Assembly: GCA_013122435.1 (NCBI GenBank) | Contig: WYDT01000007.1 | Coordinates: forward strand, 62,001-126,000 | Length of the DNA stretch: 64,000 nt | Reading direction: 5' to 3' | Source: Chloroflexi bacterium AL-N1 | GTDB lineage: Bacteria > Chloroflexota > Chloroflexia > Chloroflexales > Roseiflexaceae | Shown: positions 27,601 to 35,692 of the stretch, piece after piece | Layout: each line of letters starts with the position of its first letter | How positions within the stretch are numbered: the stretch's first letter is position 1 | Translations under genes and position numbers: made by a program | The notes under the pieces: generated by a model | Told to the model about the DNA's origin: nothing | Database searches by the model: none | Seen by the model: the letters and a program-made list of their open reading frames with translations, nothing else

Positions 27601-27831
27601 GTTGGAGGTGACGGTGCCCTGGTTAGTAGTAACAGCGTCTTTGGAGGATGGCTGTTCGGAGTCAGAGCCAATGAGTTTGGCTAATTCTTGCTGGGTTTTC
27701 TCAAGCTCGTTTCGTATTATATCTCGGACAACAGGTAGTTGTGCCTCATCGTTACATACTACTTCTAATTCAGCAATCTTGTCTCGCAATGTAGCGATCT
27801 GCTGGTTTTTGTCTTGGGGATTCTGGGTCAT
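24679..27831 (-). CDS. NACHT-type STAND NTPase with C-terminal FGE/C-type-lectin domain, DGR target receptor
   Basis: This ~1050-residue protein is predicted to be a signal-transducing ATPase of the NLR-like class. In order: an N-terminal coiled coil (about 10-55), the Asn/Gln-rich motif (NQGTV to FFN) shared with the small protein at 22313, a ~150-residue linker, a NACHT domain with Walker A GEPGSGKST and Walker B LLLCDGLDELPE, a helical arm region, and from about residue 790 a formylglycine-generating-enzyme-like (C-type lectin fold) domain with LPTEAEWEVAA, YPWGE, GNVWEW and RGGAW. The last ~33 codons contain the variable repeat. In DGR targets this fold displays ligand-binding residues, so it is probably the sensor. 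The start at 27831 is preferred over 27861 because GAGG lies nine bases upstream. Confidence 0.88.
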   Translation of the reverse strand: MTQNPQDKNQQIATLRDKIAELEVVCNDEAQLPVVRDIIRNELEKTQQELAKLIGSDSEQPSSKDAVTTNQGTVTSNSSDLQGTVAGVISQSTIYQFFNGKPPEDGERLLQLYLNQLINQYDTVLLRRMTEKRQSGTEQATTPKLKLQDVYTSLTTNGADIVVEEQVGTVDVLEEWYEQQDYQATSPDTHDPLHVRRWQLYAPSSPLANPSSYQDTAWIAIPKDSDSNNPDEVLKLRGYRPELALDAIQQHKKLVLLGEPGSGKSTVLRYLAVLLAQQLLSMPTAIPGWEKVESLPIPILCPLGEVARALTKTGDADQALWQTLEQTIDGIHRLRDGLLKDAMKRGAVLLLCDGLDELPETSTSNSQIKPRRDIARALRRLAREIPDLCMVLTSRVKPYHESSDWQMPSEENWETRTIQDLAPGQVQTFIRSWYRALAGETGPLSEELATTRSDQLISQIDASYTRLEPLVKSPLLLTIMVILHDNSKNGVIPDERVLLYDECVKLLLERWEPVRNSDEPEERRRLLARLGNIPGLSLDLLRDVLHELAFHAHNQPQDNDGRGMIAGEKLNWEITKFFKGLGCANPVEKLDIFREVLETDAGLLQTPNHNCYAFPHRTFQEYLAACYLAEQADANEPDMCTLAYERWSDAPGQWRETLLLMIAQLRKIQPQKVYYNGLPWLKQLIEPQLHGQRKPTQQHQRDILLATLSYNETGIRETLGVKSKESQQTFEKKLRKSICQVLHKPCQDIGLADRIAMAQILGQLGDPRFPTTLKEWRRETFRTTFGKPKVYWCYIPAGTYRIDGWAEDEEEDTPAADITLPKYWIARFPITVAQFRPFVEVGYSDEAQRWWTPQGWQWKNERKRTEPWEWGSARWGGPNQPVIGVTWYEAMAFVNWRTEQLVDTLPEGYRLRLPTEAEWEVAAAYDGAGNRRHYPWGEAAPTWEHAVYNKSVLQQTAPVGCCAKGQAACGALDMAGNVWEWTASQFASYPQESHQVVEDLEANNPVAIRGGAWVGQAEHLFCGARNQNLPVNLGRGNPGLRVVVSLRIVH
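24697..24771 (-). repeat. DGR variable repeat (VR) at the 3' end of the NACHT gene
   Basis: This 75-bp segment encodes the part of the receptor from FCGARNQ to GLRVVVS, 18 bp before the stop. Compared with the TR it has replaced Tyr by Phe, His by Leu (twice), Asp by Val, Asn by Gly (twice), His by Arg and Gln by Pro, always through changes at template adenines. The 21 bases at its 3' end are identical to the TR. Confidence 0.93.
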
Positions 27832-27906
27832 CCGTGTTTTCCTCGGTGTCTGCAAAACCAACGACTCTACAGAGTATAAACGATGATTGCAAGGGTTTTA
27901 TCAGAA

Positions 27907-27930
27907 GTAGGGGTTAGGGGATAAGGGTTG
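27907..27930 (+). repeat. G-rich telomere-like intergenic element, copy 1
   Basis: The run GTAGGGGTTAGGGGATAAGG lies just upstream of the NACHT gene and resembles, in inverted orientation, elements near 60568-60600 and 60738-60760. The similarity continues more weakly for about 30 bp to GGGAGGCTAG. The function is unknown. Confidence 0.45.
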
Positions 27931-27999
27931 AGAGACTAGAGACGAGGGATGGGAGGCTAGATGCCGGATTATCTCTTGTTAGCGATACAATCCGTCGGG

Positions 28000-28078
28000 G
28001 CCGCCCAGCCCGTGGTCGCCGCCCCCCGTGGTCGCCGCCCCCCGTGGCCGCCCAGCCCGTGGTCGCCGCCCCCCGTGG
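28000..28078. repeat. GC-rich direct repeat between DGR cassette and monooxygenase gene
   Basis: A 32-bp unit beginning GCCGCCCAGCCCGTGG occurs at 28000 and again at 28047, with an extra partial CCCGTGGTCGCC unit between them. The block ends just before the monooxygenase stop codon and is far richer in GC than its surroundings. It may mark a recombination boundary of the cassette. Confidence 0.65.
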
Positions 28079-28099
28079 CGGCGACGGCGACAAAGCACA

Positions 28100-29167
28100 T
28101 CACAACGCCCTGACAGCAGTATGCACCACCCGCCCAATCTTCTGGAGCCATCCTTCGGTCGTGGGGTAATGCAACCCTACACAGATGAGATTGGGATTAC
28201 GCGTCGAGCGCCAGTAGCGATCAACCTTCGGACGCCCGGCGTCATCGAAGTCCAGTTCATGTGCGACAAACTGCACCGTCGAGCGATACCCGGTCGCCAT
28301 GATGATGCTGTCGAATGGTGCTTCGTGGCCATCGACAAAACGCACACCGCCCGGCACGAACTGAGCAATATCGCCATACACCGTGACCTTGCCTGCCGCG
28401 ACAGCTTCCGGAAGCTCGAACCCCACCACAGGGTAGGCATCCATCAGTGGCTCGGCTGGCGGACGAATCCCGATGTGGCGAAAGTCGCGGCGCACACTGG
28501 CCAGTAAGTGCTCCCCAACCGGACGCGGCACATGCCGCAACACCCACGCTGCTGTCCTGACCGCCGTGACCGAACGCGGGTAGGGGGCGAAGGTTGAGCC
28601 GTTGCGGATGGCAATGCCCGCTGTTGCACCATGTTCGCTCAGATCGACGGCGATTTCTGTGCCGGAATTGCCCGCCCCAACCACCAGCACGCGCTGGCCT
28701 GCAAACGGTCTGGCGTTGCGGTAGTCGTTCGAGTGCATGATCGTGCCGCCAAACGTTTCTATGCCAGGAAGCTTCGGGCAATACGGGTTGTTCCAGATGC
28801 CCGTTGCGACGATCAGCGTATCACAGGAGAGTGGGCCATTATTGGTTGCGAGTTGCCAGCGCCCATCAATGTAATCGGCCCGTTTCACATCAACACCCTC
28901 GGCCACGTTGAGTTGAAAGTGCCTGGCATAGGATTGCAGATAGGCATGGAATTGCGTGGCTGAAGCAAAGGAGGGATAGTTAGCTGGCATGGGCAGGCCA
29001 GGGAGCGACGAAACCTGCTTAAGCGTGTGAAGATGCAGACGATCATAGTGGTTCTGCCATGTATACCCAACCGCATGTCGTTCCAGAACCTGGTAGGGTA
29101 GCCCACGCCGCTGAAGCTCGTAGGCAGTCGCGAGACCCGCAGGCCCACCGCCGACAACACATATCAT
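28100..29167 (-). CDS. FAD-dependent monooxygenase/oxidoreductase (FMO-like)
   Basis: This 355-residue flavoprotein has the two dinucleotide-binding motifs of class B flavoprotein monooxygenases: the FAD site GGGPAG at the N-terminus and the NADPH site GAGNSG near residue 165. The DTLIVATGIWNNPYCP segment and the late ATGYRSTV also fit. It would oxidise a small nucleophilic substrate with NADPH and O2. GAGG precedes the ATG by five bases. It is the last gene of the long leftward ynj-like operon, 30 bp after the ATPase gene, so a linked role is possible. The substrate is unknown. Confidence 0.82.
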   Translation of the reverse strand: MICVVGGGPAGLATAYELQRRGLPYQVLERHAVGYTWQNHYDRLHLHTLKQVSSLPGLPMPANYPSFASATQFHAYLQSYARHFQLNVAEGVDVKRADYIDGRWQLATNNGPLSCDTLIVATGIWNNPYCPKLPGIETFGGTIMHSNDYRNARPFAGQRVLVVGAGNSGTEIAVDLSEHGATAGIAIRNGSTFAPYPRSVTAVRTAAWVLRHVPRPVGEHLLASVRRDFRHIGIRPPAEPLMDAYPVVGFELPEAVAAGKVTVYGDIAQFVPGGVRFVDGHEAPFDSIIMATGYRSTVQFVAHELDFDDAGRPKVDRYWRSTRNPNLICVGLHYPTTEGWLQKIGRVVHTAVRAL

Positions 29168-29197
29168 GCTAACCTCGTACTAGACTGTATCATACAG

Positions 29198-30235
29198 TTA
29201 TGAGACTTCAAACAAAGATTCAGGTGGAAACTGGACATGCACGCTGTCACCAGGTGCATAACCCTGTTGCAATTGATATGAACGTACTCGCATAAGCTGC
29301 TGTTTTGCCTTAATCTGATATTCAGTGAATTCGCCTTTATACACACAGTCGGCAATGATGCCAGGTATAGTGTTATGTTCAGCCTGAGTGAGAAGACGCA
29401 GATTTTCCGGGCGAATGGCAAAGGTGGCTGGCCGCGACCCTTGTGCGGTGGCAGACACATTGAGAGCCCCTAGTTCGGTGTGTAAACACCGTCCTTCAAG
29501 CTGCCCCTCCAGAAAGACGGAAACCCCGACGAAGCGTGCGGCTGCCCGTGTGGATGGCCGCTGGAACAACGTCTCTGGCCGGTCAAAGGCGACGATCTCG
29601 CCATGCTGGAGCAGCGCAATCCGATCTGACATCGCCACCGCCTCACTCAGATCGTGTGTGACCAGCAGCGTGGTCACGTTTAGCTCACATTGGATGCGCC
29701 GGATCGACTCCTGCAAAGTCAGGCGCACTTCGGTGTCGAGGCTGCTCAACGGTTCATCGAGCATCAACACGCGTGGCCGTGTCACGAGCGCTCGTGCCAG
29801 CGCAATCCGTTGTTGTTCGCCCCCCGAAAGCTGCGAGGGCAGCCGACGCTCTTTGCCGGGCAGTTCGACGATCTCCAGCATCCGAGTGACTTCGGTCTGA
29901 ATGGTCTGTTTGCTGGCACGCTGTACTTTCAACCCAAAACCGATATTGTCGGCCACAGACATAAACGGAAAGAGATACGCTTTCTGGAACATCATCACAG
30001 CGTTACGACGGTTAGCGGGTATACCCAGAATGCTCTGTTCGTCAAAGCGAATGTCGCCAGCGTCGGGTGTTTCGATACCGGCAATCAGCTTGAGAATAGT
30101 CGATTTGCCACTTCCCGAAGCACCAAGCAGTGCAATCACTTCGCCAGGCTGCACCGACAGCGAGAGGTCCTGGATGACGGGTTCAGCGCCATGGGTATAG
30201 GTTTTGGTTAAGCGGTCTAAAACAATACGGGTCAT
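29198..30235 (-). CDS. ynjD: ABC transporter ATP-binding protein of the ynjBCD-like system
   Basis: This 345-residue ATPase carries Walker A GASGSGKST, Q-loop MMFQKAYLFP, signature LSGGEQQRIALARA, Walker B VLMLDEPLSS and H-loop LVTHDLSEAV, followed by a TOBE-type domain in the last ~100 residues. E. coli YnjD is shorter and lacks this tail, so the symbol reflects context. Its ATG overlaps the permease stop by four bases, indicating translational coupling. The substrate is not known for this family; thiamine or metal-related compounds have been suggested for related systems. It is clearly distinct from the iron-type ATPase at 179-1267. Confidence 0.8.
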   Translation of the reverse strand: MTRIVLDRLTKTYTHGAEPVIQDLSLSVQPGEVIALLGASGSGKSTILKLIAGIETPDAGDIRFDEQSILGIPANRRNAVMMFQKAYLFPFMSVADNIGFGLKVQRASKQTIQTEVTRMLEIVELPGKERRLPSQLSGGEQQRIALARALVTRPRVLMLDEPLSSLDTEVRLTLQESIRRIQCELNVTTLLVTHDLSEAVAMSDRIALLQHGEIVAFDRPETLFQRPSTRAAARFVGVSVFLEGQLEGRCLHTELGALNVSATAQGSRPATFAIRPENLRLLTQAEHNTIPGIIADCVYKGEFTEYQIKAKQQLMRVRSYQLQQGYAPGDSVHVQFPPESLFEVS

Positions 30236-31053
30236 AAGCGTCCTGTCTGGCTGAGCAAACCATCACTGGTCAGATAGCGTGAGACGGCAATGATCACGAT
30301 GATCGGCGGCGCAATAAAGATGAGCGACAAGATGGCGATCGTCGTCGGGTTGCCGCCAGAGACGGTTGAGAACAGCAAAATCGGCAGGGTGACGATACGC
30401 CCACCACCGATGAGAAAAGTCAAAAGATACTGACTCCACGAGATCAGAAAGGCAAAGAGTGTGGCCACGACCACGCCCGGAAAAATCAACGGAAGTGTGA
30501 CCGTCCAAAAGATGCGCCAGCGCCCGGCCCCCAGCACCATGGCCTGATGCTCATAGTTTGGATCGTAGCGCGAGAACACACTGGAGAGTGTAAAGACGGC
30601 GTATGGCAGCACCGGAATGAGATGGACAAGCACGACACCAAGCGTGGTTCCGGCCAGACCGATACGCAGGAACAAGATGTTGAGACCTAATCCGGTGACA
30701 ATCGGTGGGACGACGGTCGGTAAGAACAGGAAGAGCAGAATGAAACCCTTCCCCCGAAAGTTGTAGGTTCCTAATGTGCGTGCTGCTGGATACCCAACGA
30801 CAATCGAAAGACCACTGGACAGGAGTGCGATCCACAGACTCTCGGCGAGAGCCGACCGTATGCGTGGATTGTCGATCTGGCGGAGAAATGGCTCAATCGT
30901 CCATTCGGTTGGAAGGACTTGTGGGAAGAACCAGCGTGTTGAAAAGGCATGTAATAAAAAGATAACGATCGGAGCCAACAGCAATATATAGAGTGTCACG
31001 CGCAAAATGAGGGCCGCGCTACGTGAAATTGATTGTGAGAGTGATGCGTTCAT
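30232..31053 (-). CDS. ABC transporter permease, second subunit (ynjC-like C-terminal half)
   Basis: This ~273-residue protein has six hydrophobic segments and the permease loop HQAMVLGAGRWRIFWTV. E. coli YnjC is one long protein with two permease halves. Here the halves are separate genes. The Met at 31053 (MNASLSQS) is chosen because GAGGA lies seven to eight bases upstream and it follows the previous stop by ten bases. A longer frame would overlap the preceding gene. It works with the adjacent permease, ATPase and YnjB-like binding protein. Confidence 0.85.
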   Translation of the reverse strand: MNASLSQSISRSAALILRVTLYILLLAPIVIFLLHAFSTRWFFPQVLPTEWTIEPFLRQIDNPRIRSALAESLWIALLSSGLSIVVGYPAARTLGTYNFRGKGFILLFLFLPTVVPPIVTGLGLNILFLRIGLAGTTLGVVLVHLIPVLPYAVFTLSSVFSRYDPNYEHQAMVLGAGRWRIFWTVTLPLIFPGVVVATLFAFLISWSQYLLTFLIGGGRIVTLPILLFSTVSGGNPTTIAILSLIFIAPPIIVIIAVSRYLTSDGLLSQTGRL

Positions 31054-31063
31054 GTTGGTCTCC

Positions 31064-32053
31064 TCACGCTGTCCGGCGGCGTGCGCTGATATATTGAGCG
31101 ACCCCGGCAACGGTGAGCACGACCAGCGCCATGATCACGCTGATAGCCATTCCTTCGGCGCGGCTTCGCAGGTCGGGATTGAGGAAGAACTCCAGCGACA
31201 GCACCGAGAGCATACGTGGGAAGCGCACCCCCAGGACCGCAGGCACTTCATAGGCTCCGAATACAAAGGCAAACACGAGCAGGGAACCAGCAATCAGGCC
31301 CGGCATCACCAGCGGCAGGGTGACATAACGCACACGTTGCCAGCGCGACGCGCCCAGGTTCTCGGCGACCAGATCATAGCCCTCTGGTTGGGAGCGCAGG
31401 ATGGCCAGCACGATCAATGCAAGAAAGGGGAGTTCTTTCGTCACATAGTTCAAAATAATGCCAATCCCATACCGATCACGAATGAATACAGGAAAATCGG
31501 CGGGTGTGTCGATCAGACCAAAGAGAGCCGCGAAACGGGCAATTAAGCCGCTTTGGGCCAGCAGCAGACTGAGACCGATGGCCCAGACCAGGTGTGGAAA
31601 GGCCAGATTCAGGTTGAGGGCCAGCAGGCTCATCTTCCCGCCACGTCGACGACTCGGCAGCAGCGTGAGCAGCAACGCACCAATCGCCGAGAGAATGGTT
31701 GAGGCTGCGCTGACCCACAACGAGAAGCCAAGCGCTGGCCAGAACTCATTGGCGGCGACCGAGGGGCCGATCAGGACATTGCGATACGCATCGAGGTTGA
31801 TCGTTTCCTGCCCAATCACTGTGAGGTAGCCGAGACTCTGAGCGAGACCATACACCACACTTGCGCCAAACAGGACTGCGATGAGTATCAGTGCCGGAGC
31901 TAGGCTCAGAATAATCGTGAGGGTTCTGGCGTGGCGGCGGAGAAAGGATGGTCGAAAGGGCGGCGGCGCAAGGTGCTGAGCCTGTCGCTGTTCTCCCACT
32001 AGGGGGTAGTCGCTGCGTTGCGCTAAGTTGCCAGACACTCTCCGGTTTCGCAT
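31064..32053 (-). CDS. ynjC: ABC transporter permease, first subunit (ynjC-like N-terminal half)
   Basis: This 329-residue protein has a ~45-residue polar N-terminus followed by six hydrophobic segments. Its permease loop is AENLGASRWQRVRYVTLPL. It starts three bases after the binding-protein stop codon. Together with the next permease it forms the channel. The split arrangement compared with fused YnjC is a common fission event in such transporters. Confidence 0.82.
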   Translation of the reverse strand: MRNRRVSGNLAQRSDYPLVGEQRQAQHLAPPPFRPSFLRRHARTLTIILSLAPALILIAVLFGASVVYGLAQSLGYLTVIGQETINLDAYRNVLIGPSVAANEFWPALGFSLWVSAASTILSAIGALLLTLLPSRRRGGKMSLLALNLNLAFPHLVWAIGLSLLLAQSGLIARFAALFGLIDTPADFPVFIRDRYGIGIILNYVTKELPFLALIVLAILRSQPEGYDLVAENLGASRWQRVRYVTLPLVMPGLIAGSLLVFAFVFGAYEVPAVLGVRFPRMLSVLSLEFFLNPDLRSRAEGMAISVIMALVVLTVAGVAQYISARRRTA

Positions 32054-32056
32054 AAT

Positions 32057-33406
32057 TTAGTTCTCGATGAGAATGTTCTGACGCCACTCTTGCTCGACCA
32101 GACTCTGGTACTCGCCAGCCGAATCGCCAACCAGCGATTGGGCGAGATCCTCAGCCGGTGTCGCAGATGGACCAAGTTGCTCAGATGCTTCAGCGAGTTG
32201 TGCCTGTGCTGCGGGGTCTTCGACACGGGTCACATCGATAGCATATCCCAGACCGAAGCCATTCTCAGGAATAATCTGTGCTGCTTGAAACTCTGGCTCC
32301 AGAATGAGATTGGCCAGCACCAGTGCGGCAGCTTTGTTCGGCGCATTCGATGGGATGGTCACATAGTTGAAATCGCCAATCATAAAATTGTCGAACACAA
32401 AAGCCCGTGAGGTTTCAGGGACAAGCCCTTCGGTAATCAGCGGACCTGCACCGGCAATTGCCTGTGTGATGCTAAAATCAACCTCTTGATTCGCAAACAA
32501 GCCGTGTAACTCATTCTCATCGGCGGGGTAGGTTTCCCCTTCGCGCCAGAGACAGGTTTTGAGTTCATTGAGATAGGCCCACAGATCAGGCGACCACTCG
32601 TCCCACAGCGCCTGGTCAAACTCCAGCCATTGTGTGGCATCGCCACTCAGCTCAAACAACGCGCCTTTGACAAAGCGGGTGCCTTGAAATGCGCCGGGTC
32701 CCGGTGCGATGTAGGTAAAGCGACCAGGGTTGGCACAGGCCCACTCCTGTAGTTCTGCGTATGAGCGTGGTAATTCGTCCTCGTTCATACGGGCGGAGTC
32801 ATAGATGAATTGGAACTGTGCAGAGGACCAGGGACTCTCCAGATCGTCGACTGGTTCACCAAAATCGAGATTGACGGCTGGGTTGTCCCAATCGACCAGA
32901 GCGCTGTTGGGAAGTTGTTGGGCCCAATCGGGGAAGAGCATCTCGGCCTGTTTGAGCGAGAGAAAGTTTTCGCCGTTAATCCAGATGAGATCAACGCTTC
33001 CGACTTCCTGACCCGCTTCACGTTCGCTCAATACCTGATTGACGACTTCAACAGTGTCGGCCACCGGCACACGGTTGAGGGTGATGCCGTAGCGCTCCTG
33101 TAGGGCTTCACCATAAAATGTGTCGACAAAGGTATTAATGCTCTCAGAGCCACCCCACATATACCAGTTCACTGTTTGACCTTCAGCGGCGGCAAGCACA
33201 CTGTTCCAGTCGTCCAGATTTAGTGCACCAGTTGAGTCATCGGCTGATGGTTCAGCCGGTTCTGTAGTGGCGGTCTCCATATCGGTAGTGTCTGCTGCTG
33301 CCTCTGGCGCGTCTTCTGGCGCCGGGCCGCTTGCGGGTGTGCCACATGCGGCGAGCATGATCGCCGCACACAATGCAATAATCAACAATACGAATGAACG
33401 CTGCAT
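32057..33406 (-). CDS. ynjB: YnjB-like ABC transporter substrate-binding lipoprotein
   Basis: This 449-residue protein is a lipoprotein (lipobox LAAC) with an acidic Ala/Glu/Thr-rich spacer to about residue 65. The binding domain shows the signature of the YnjB group (COG4134): VNWYMWGGSESINTFVD, then SVDLIWINGENF and DFGEPVDDLESPWSSAQFQF. Ligands of YnjB proteins are not established to my knowledge. It is downstream of a TVP38-family gene and upstream of the permeases in one operon. Length exceeds E. coli YnjB mainly because of the spacer. Confidence 0.85.
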   Translation of the reverse strand: MQRSFVLLIIALCAAIMLAACGTPASGPAPEDAPEAAADTTDMETATTEPAEPSADDSTGALNLDDWNSVLAAAEGQTVNWYMWGGSESINTFVDTFYGEALQERYGITLNRVPVADTVEVVNQVLSEREAGQEVGSVDLIWINGENFLSLKQAEMLFPDWAQQLPNSALVDWDNPAVNLDFGEPVDDLESPWSSAQFQFIYDSARMNEDELPRSYAELQEWACANPGRFTYIAPGPGAFQGTRFVKGALFELSGDATQWLEFDQALWDEWSPDLWAYLNELKTCLWREGETYPADENELHGLFANQEVDFSITQAIAGAGPLITEGLVPETSRAFVFDNFMIGDFNYVTIPSNAPNKAAALVLANLILEPEFQAAQIIPENGFGLGYAIDVTRVEDPAAQAQLAEASEQLGPSATPAEDLAQSLVGDSAGEYQSLVEQEWRQNILIEN

Positions 33407-33429
33407 ATATTTCCTCTATTCAGACTCAA

Positions 33430-34155
33430 TTACGAAAGTTTCTTTTGATAACGTTTGATTACCAGTGCCAACACGATGCTCACCACTAATAGCACCAGGG
33501 AGGTTGCCAGCACCTGTGGATCAAACTGTGGCTGCACCCCATCAAAACGCTCGATTGATGCACCAAACAACACAAGTGCCAAAGCACCAGGCAGGCAACC
33601 AAGGGTGTTTGCCAGAATAAACACGCTCCAACGCAGGCGTAACATGCCGATCCCATAATTAATGGGATCATACGGCAGGAACATCAGACGTACTGCTAAT
33701 ACTGCGGTGAACTCATTCTGTCGTAACCACGAACTGTAACGCGCCAATCGTCCATCCTGTTCACAATTGTTGGTGATCCCAAAACCACAGAATCGTCCAG
33801 CCACATAGGCAACGGATGCAGAGATATTACACCCAATGAGTGTGTAGAGCAAACCCCACGCTGGGCCAAAAACAAATCCGGCTACAATACCAAGCAATCC
33901 GGCAGGAAAAAGCACCAATGGGCTAAACGATGCGACGGCGATAAAGATGAGCGGACCAAAGATGGCATGCATACTGGCTGAAGCGAGATGCTGTAGTGCA
34001 TCGGCTACCGACAATTCGCTGGAGCGAGTTTGCCAGTAGAAGCCACAGAGCAACATTAACCAGAAGCCGACGACCACCGCTGCTCGTAGGTAGCGTGGTG
34101 TCAGCCTTGGGTATGCATCCGTCTTAGGTGGGAATCGTGTTCTTTCGTTTATCAT
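33430..34155 (-). CDS. TVP38/TMEM64-family membrane protein (YdjX/YdjZ-like), copy 1
   Basis: This 241-residue inner-membrane protein has five or six hydrophobic segments and the VTT-domain motifs: GFVFGPAWGLLYTLIG, followed by VRLMFLPYDPINYGIG. DedA/VTT proteins act in lipid or small-molecule transport. In E. coli YdjX and YdjZ are encoded with the ynj genes, which this operon reproduces. It lies seven bases after the flavoprotein gene. A paralogue with the same motifs is at 35693. Confidence 0.87.
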   Translation of the reverse strand: MINERTRFPPKTDAYPRLTPRYLRAAVVVGFWLMLLCGFYWQTRSSELSVADALQHLASASMHAIFGPLIFIAVASFSPLVLFPAGLLGIVAGFVFGPAWGLLYTLIGCNISASVAYVAGRFCGFGITNNCEQDGRLARYSSWLRQNEFTAVLAVRLMFLPYDPINYGIGMLRLRWSVFILANTLGCLPGALALVLFGASIERFDGVQPQFDPQVLATSLVLLVVSIVLALVIKRYQKKLS

Positions 34156-34161
34156 AAAGCC

Positions 34162-35622
34162 TTATGAATGCTGTGTACTTGCAACAGAACGTCGATCAGG
34201 TGATTGTGACGGTGAAGCGAAGCGATAGCGCACGTACGACAGCACCTCCTCCTTCATATTTGGGAGCGTCTCACGCATAAAGATATCAGCTGCCTTTTGA
34301 ATCCCGCTTGTCAAGGTTGGATACGGTTGTACCAGACGATAGATCCGATACAGCGAAATCCCCTCGGTGATGGCGAGCGTGAAGAACGGAATGATCTCAC
34401 CCGCTTTTGGTGATACAACCGTAACGCTCAGGATTTTTCCGGTCAGCCGCACTGCCTCGATCTGAATAAAGCTATGGCGTACATCATCGGTATAGCCACG
34501 GTCAACGGTACTCAGATCAACGTTGATACGCTTAATCAGATTGGGATGGTAGCGTTCGGCCAGCTCTTTGGGCGACAAGCCCACCGTTGCGACTTCTGGA
34601 TCACTAAAGATTGCGCTGGGATAGAGTGGTTCAGCGCCACGTGCTGGCAGCAATGGGAACGCAATCCGCTGTACCACACGCCGTCCCTGTGCATTGGCAG
34701 AGTGGGTAAAGTGTGATGTTGGTGTCACATCACCGATAGCATAAACACCAGCTACAGTGCTCTGTCCATAACTATCCACTTTGATACCACCGGCATCAAA
34801 CGCTACTCCGGCCTTTTCAAGCGAGAGTTTCTCCAAATTACGTACACGCCCGACGGCTAACAATACACGATCAACATTTTCAACGGCAACCGGTATATCA
34901 TTAGACTGAATATGAAGCGTTTGAGTTGTATCATCGTATGATTGCGGTGTAGCACGATAATGTACACTAATACCGCGCTCTGTCAGCGCATCGTGGATAG
35001 CTTGCGATGCCTCAGGAATACCAGGACTCAATACACGCTGACTACGTGTAAGCACGGTTACCTGACTCCCAAGTTTGTGGAAGGCAAATGCCATCTCCAT
35101 TGCGATCACACCTGAGCCAACAATCGCAAGATGTCGTGGCGCATCTTCCTGCTCAAACAGGCTCTCATTGGTCAGCATACGTTCGGATGGTAGGCCAGGG
35201 ATGTCAATATGCCGTGGGCGAGAACCGGTCGCAACAACAATGTTATCAGCGCTAATCTGTTGTGTAGTGCCGTCGGGTTGAGCGACTTCAAGCTGCTTGG
35301 GCGACGTAAAACGTGCCCACCCGATAATATGTTCTAAATTTTCGATATGTCCTACTTCTTCGGTTTCTTTGTCCCGTAGATTGTTACGCTTCGTCTGAAC
35401 TGTTTCTAAAATAGCATCTGCTTCTTTATGGTATCGATGATAATTCACCTGATGAATGAGTGTCTTGGAAGGCACACACCCGACGTTGGTGCAGTCACCG
35501 CCGATGGGTCCACCCTCGACAAGTGCGACAGGCCGCCCTAATGCTGCTAGCCCAATTGCAACGGTTAATCCACCCGAACCTGCACCGATAACAATAGTTG
35601 AATAAGATTTTGAGGAAGTCAT
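34162..35622 (-). CDS. MerA-like FAD-dependent pyridine nucleotide-disulfide oxidoreductase
   Basis: This ~486-residue flavoenzyme has an FAD site GAGSGG, the redox-active CTNVGC in GGDCTNVGCVPSK, an NAD(P) site GSGVIAMEMA, the ATG motif VATGSRPR and a C-terminal dimerisation domain. The usual catalytic HPHPTLSE of lipoamide dehydrogenase is replaced by PYPTLTSG, close to the FPYLT of mercuric reductases. It has no N-terminal heavy-metal domain and no terminal Cys pair, so Hg(II) reduction is not supported. A thiol, metal or selenium-related reduction is a guess. The ATG at 35622 has GGAG eight bases upstream. It sits between two TVP38 genes, a pairing seen in other genomes. Confidence 0.83.
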   Translation of the reverse strand: MTSSKSYSTIVIGAGSGGLTVAIGLAALGRPVALVEGGPIGGDCTNVGCVPSKTLIHQVNYHRYHKEADAILETVQTKRNNLRDKETEEVGHIENLEHIIGWARFTSPKQLEVAQPDGTTQQISADNIVVATGSRPRHIDIPGLPSERMLTNESLFEQEDAPRHLAIVGSGVIAMEMAFAFHKLGSQVTVLTRSQRVLSPGIPEASQAIHDALTERGISVHYRATPQSYDDTTQTLHIQSNDIPVAVENVDRVLLAVGRVRNLEKLSLEKAGVAFDAGGIKVDSYGQSTVAGVYAIGDVTPTSHFTHSANAQGRRVVQRIAFPLLPARGAEPLYPSAIFSDPEVATVGLSPKELAERYHPNLIKRINVDLSTVDRGYTDDVRHSFIQIEAVRLTGKILSVTVVSPKAGEIIPFFTLAITEGISLYRIYRLVQPYPTLTSGIQKAADIFMRETLPNMKEEVLSYVRYRFASPSQSPDRRSVASTQHS

Positions 35623-35692
35623 CACCACATCTCCAGATAATTTTCAAGTCTTTAAAAAACATCTATATACGTTGAACCGTGATACGTTATGG

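Noticed and set aside
28000..28090. GC-rich repeats as a CRISPR array
   Set aside because: Only two full copies with overlapping internal repetition, no unique spacers of constant length and no cas genes.
34162..35622. Flavoprotein as a true mercuric reductase
   Set aside because: It lacks the terminal Cys pair and heavy-metal domain and no mer genes are nearby; only the overall family and a PYPTLT segment agree.
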